Of a stretch of 64,000 nt of DNA, positions 61,730 to 64,000 are shown piece after piece. Origin of the DNA: Exiguobacterium sp. s146 (GTDB lineage: Bacteria > Bacillota > Bacilli > Exiguobacteriales > Exiguobacteriaceae). The position numbers and the translations under genes were made by a program. The notes beneath the pieces are model-generated. The model worked only from the letters and a program-made list of their open reading frames with translations. It was not told the DNA's origin and searched no databases. Each line of letters starts with the position of its first letter. The first letter of the stretch is position 1. The stretch spans positions 310,001 to 374,000 of the forward strand of contig NZ_JACSMA010000002.1 in assembly GCF_018618415.1 (NCBI RefSeq). The letters are read 5' to 3'.

Positions 61730-63085
61730 TTACTGCGCGTCCTTGAACCGCTCGAGTGCGCGGGCGCGCGCTTCCTTGTGGTCGACGATCGGGTCGACGT
61801 ATCCGTCCCGCTCGGTCGAATCGGGGAAGTGAATCGCTTTTTTATCGAGATCGGCGAGTTCGGGCACGTACTTGCGGATGAACGTCCCGTCCCGATCGAA
61901 CTTCTCGGACTGCGTCGTCGGATTGAAGATGCGGAAGTACGGCACCGCATCCGTCCCGACCGAGGCCGCCCATTGCCAGCCCCCGATATTCGAGGCCGCC
62001 TCATAGTCGATCAGTTTCTGCTCGAAATAGCGCTCCCCTTTCCGCCAGTCAATCATCAGATGCTTCGACAAGAACGAGGCGACGATCATCCGGAGCCGGT
62101 TATGCATCCAGCCCGTCTCGTTCAATTGCCGCATCGCCGCGTCGACGATCGGGTAGCCCGTCTTCCCGTCACACCATGCCTGGAAGTTCGCATCATCGTT
62201 CTCCCAATCGAGATGCTTATACTTGTCGTTGAACGGACGATCTTTCAGTCCCGGGAACTGGACCATGATCATATAGTAGAACTCGCGCCATAACAGCTCA
62301 TCGTAATACGTGTCGCGTCCACTCGATTTCGGCGCGGCGAGCACCGCTTCCGTCACGGTCCGGATCGAGAGCACCCCGGTCCGAAGATACGGCGACAGCC
62401 GGCTCGTGCCGGCGATGGACGGGATATTGCGGTCTTCATCGTACGCATCGATCCGTTTGGCGACAAAGTCGCTCAAGCGACGTTTCGCGGCCGCTTCCCC
62501 GAGCGCTTTCCACGAACGCTCACAGCGGTCGAATTGACGCTTCAATTCAACCGGGACCTCATGCCCCGATGTCACGTGACGCTTCAACGCCTTCACATCG
62601 ACCTCATACGGCGCAGGCGGCGTCTCGGCATAGGCTGCTTTTTTAAAGGGCGTATACACTTTATACGGATCACCATCTTTTTTCGTGAGCGCGTTCGGGG
62701 CGAACAGATGACGGTCGAGCAGGCGAATGACTTTGACGTCTTCCTCAAGCGCCTCGATGACGGCGTCATCCCGTTGTTTGAACGGTTCGACATACTCGGC
62801 GTTGAAGTAGAGCACATCGAGCTCCCCGAGCGCTTCGACGAACTGTTCGGCCGTGTCGGCCACGATGACACGGAGTCCGAGCCCGCGTTCATCCAAGTCG
62901 TCCATGAACTGGCGCATCGTCGCGAAAAAGTAATCGTGGCGCGTCTCGAACGGCTCGCAATATTTTGGGTTGAGCCAAAAGACGAACTCCATCTCATCGT
63001 CGGACTCAGCGTCTTTTAATGCCCTGTGCAACATATGATTATCTGTCAATCGAAAATCCGATCGAAACCAACATACTCGTCTCAT
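61730..63085 (-). CDS. phrB: Deoxyribodipyrimidine photolyase
   Basis: 451 residues from ATG at 63085, behind a GGGAGAGGGAG site. The N-terminal antenna-pigment domain begins VCWFRSDFRLTDN. The C-terminal FAD domain has GTSRLSPYL, WREFYY and the DAAMRQLNETGWMHNR segment, then GGWQWAASVGTD. It repairs UV-induced pyrimidine dimers using light. Class I CPD photolyase is most likely. It separates ctaA from pycA, which are neighbours in B. subtilis. Confidence 0.93.
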   Translation of the reverse strand: MRRVCWFRSDFRLTDNHMLHRALKDAESDDEMEFVFWLNPKYCEPFETRHDYFFATMRQFMDDLDERGLGLRVIVADTAEQFVEALGELDVLYFNAEYVEPFKQRDDAVIEALEEDVKVIRLLDRHLFAPNALTKKDGDPYKVYTPFKKAAYAETPPAPYEVDVKALKRHVTSGHEVPVELKRQFDRCERSWKALGEAAAKRRLSDFVAKRIDAYDEDRNIPSIAGTSRLSPYLRTGVLSIRTVTEAVLAAPKSSGRDTYYDELLWREFYYMIMVQFPGLKDRPFNDKYKHLDWENDDANFQAWCDGKTGYPIVDAAMRQLNETGWMHNRLRMIVASFLSKHLMIDWRKGERYFEQKLIDYEAASNIGGWQWAASVGTDAVPYFRIFNPTTQSEKFDRDGTFIRKYVPELADLDKKAIHFPDSTERDGYVDPIVDHKEARARALERFKDAQ

Positions 63086-63104
63086 CTCTCCCTCTCCCAT
63101 CTAA

Positions 63105-63135
63105 AAAAGAAGCATAGCCGCGCTATGCTTCTTTT
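63105..63135 (-). terminator. Terminator of pyruvate carboxylase gene
   Basis: A 14-bp perfect stem AAAAGAAGCATAGC/GCTATGCTTCTTTT with a 3-base loop and a T-run on the minus strand, just past the pycA stop. Confidence 0.92.
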
Positions 63136-63137
63136 CA

Positions 63138-64000
63138 TTATACAAATTCAATCAATAGGTCGTCACTTTGGATTGTGTCGCCTTCTTTAATATGGACCGC
63201 TTTGACTTCTCCGTCTTGCGCGGCTTGGACCGTCGTCTCCATCTTCATCGCTTCCGTGACGAGGAGCTGTTCCCCGCGATGGACGCGACTGCCCGGTTCG
63301 ACGAGCACTTTCAACACCGATCCCGGCATCGAGGCACCGACTTGTTTCGGGTTCGTCCGATCGACTTTCGGACGGCTCGTCGTCGCCGACTTCACGTTCA
63401 CGTCTTTAATCTCGATTTCACGCGGGACGCCGTTCATCTCGTACGAGACGAGACGGATGCCGTCCTCGTTCGCCGCACTGATTTGGACGAGTTTGATGAT
63501 GAGCGTCTTCCCGGTCTCGATTTCGACTTGAATCGTCTCCCCGACGTTCAATCCGTAGAAGAACGTCAACGTGTCGAGCACCGAGACATCGCCATACGTT
63601 GTCGAATGCGTGACGTAATCCTCGAACACTTTCGGATACAACGCGTTCGAGAGCAATTCGAAGTCCGTCACCGGACGGTCGAGTTTTTCGAACAATTTCG
63701 ACTGGGCCGCTTCAAAGTCATACGGCTCAATCAACTTCCCTGGACGTACGGCCAGCGGCTTCTCACCTTTTAAAATCGCTTGCTGGACATCGGCCGGGAA
63801 CCCTCCTGGAGGCGTCCCGAGTTCGCCGCGCATCATCTCGACGACCGAATCCGGGAAGTCGAGTTGGTGACCGCGCTCGATGACATCCTGCTCGCTCAAG
63901 TTATGTTGGACCATGAACAGTGCCATGTCGCCAACGACTTTCGACGACGGTGTCACTTTGACGATATCCCCAAACAACATGTTGACGCGGGCGTACATCG
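63138..64000 (-). CDS. pycA: Pyruvate carboxylase, C-terminal part (gene continues past window edge)
   Basis: About 287 C-terminal codons visible; the 5' part lies beyond 64000. The final part of the carboxyltransferase domain (MLFGDIVKVTPSSKVVGD) is followed by the biotin-carboxyl carrier domain with the biotinylated lysine in TEAMKMETT near the C-terminus. It makes oxaloacetate from pyruvate. The internal ATGs are not starts. Strong terminator downstream. Confidence 0.95.
   Translation of the reverse strand, partial: MYARVNMLFGDIVKVTPSSKVVGDMALFMVQHNLSEQDVIERGHQLDFPDSVVEMMRGELGTPPGGFPADVQQAILKGEKPLAVRPGKLIEPYDFEAAQSKLFEKLDRPVTDFELLSNALYPKVFEDYVTHSTTYGDVSVLDTLTFFYGLNVGETIQVEIETGKTLIIKLVQISAANEDGIRLVSYEMNGVPREIEIKDVNVKSATTSRPKVDRTNPKQVGASMPGSVLKVLVEPGSRVHRGEQLLVTEAMKMETTVQAAQDGEVKAVHIKEGDTIQSDDLLIEFV

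Overview
The window reads as a Firmicutes (Bacilli) chromosome with no mobile DNA visible. Gene order follows the Bacillus subtilis blocks priA-rlmN, pyr, ylm, dcw, ylb and cta. The sporulation genes that B. subtilis carries inside these blocks (sigE/sigG region, spoVD, spoVE) are absent. This non-sporulating layout, with bacillithiol synthesis (bshC), a caa3 oxidase and a caa3-type CtaG, suits Exiguobacterium or a close relative. The genus is an inference from gene content and order, not from a database match.

Layout. (1) 1-8002, minus strand: gmk-rpoZ-coaBC-priA-[def-fmt fusion]-rsmB-rlmN, covering nucleotide, CoA, replication restart, initiator-tRNA formylation/deformylation and rRNA methylation. 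rqcH is divergent (8158-9846). (2) 10027-11789: a small membrane-associated pair (DUF939 putative exporter and DUF4097 protein). (3) 11891-23488: complete UMP pathway pyrR-pyrP-pyrB-pyrC-carA-carB-pyrK-pyrD-pyrF-pyrE behind a strong SigA-type promoter. PyrR-binding loops precede pyrR, pyrP and pyrB; the pyrP one has no terminator and overlaps the ribosome-binding site. (4) 23485-32638: rluD, lspA, T-box-controlled ileS, divIVA, ylmH, yggT, sepF, ylmE, ylmD and ftsZ. (5) 32687-46174: a compact dcw cluster (ftsA, divIB, murG, murD, mraY, murF, pbp, ftsL, rsmH) followed upstream by bshC, a DUF3397 gene and a panE-like gene. mraZ, murE, ftsW and murB are not in it. (6) 46284-51078: rpmF-yceD with divergent tmcAL, then sepM-like protease, coaD, rsmD, ylbG and ylbF. 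(7) 51209-53395: accessory small genes (ATP-grasp protein, YugN-like, cysteine hydrolase, Asp23-like). (8) 53401-61678: caa3 oxidase and assembly genes sco, DUF420, ctaG, ctaF, ctaE, ctaD, ctaC, ctaB with divergent ctaA. (9) 61730-64000: DNA photolyase and the 3' end of pyruvate carboxylase.

Most of the window is conserved housekeeping sequence. The points most worth following up are: a single reading frame joining peptide deformylase to methionyl-tRNA formyltransferase; a triple Crp/Fnr half-site array between ctaA and ctaB; a PyrR loop placed on the pyrP Shine-Dalgarno sequence; a seven-codon leader ORF coupled to the ATP-grasp gene; and two divergent promoters that share one -35 element.
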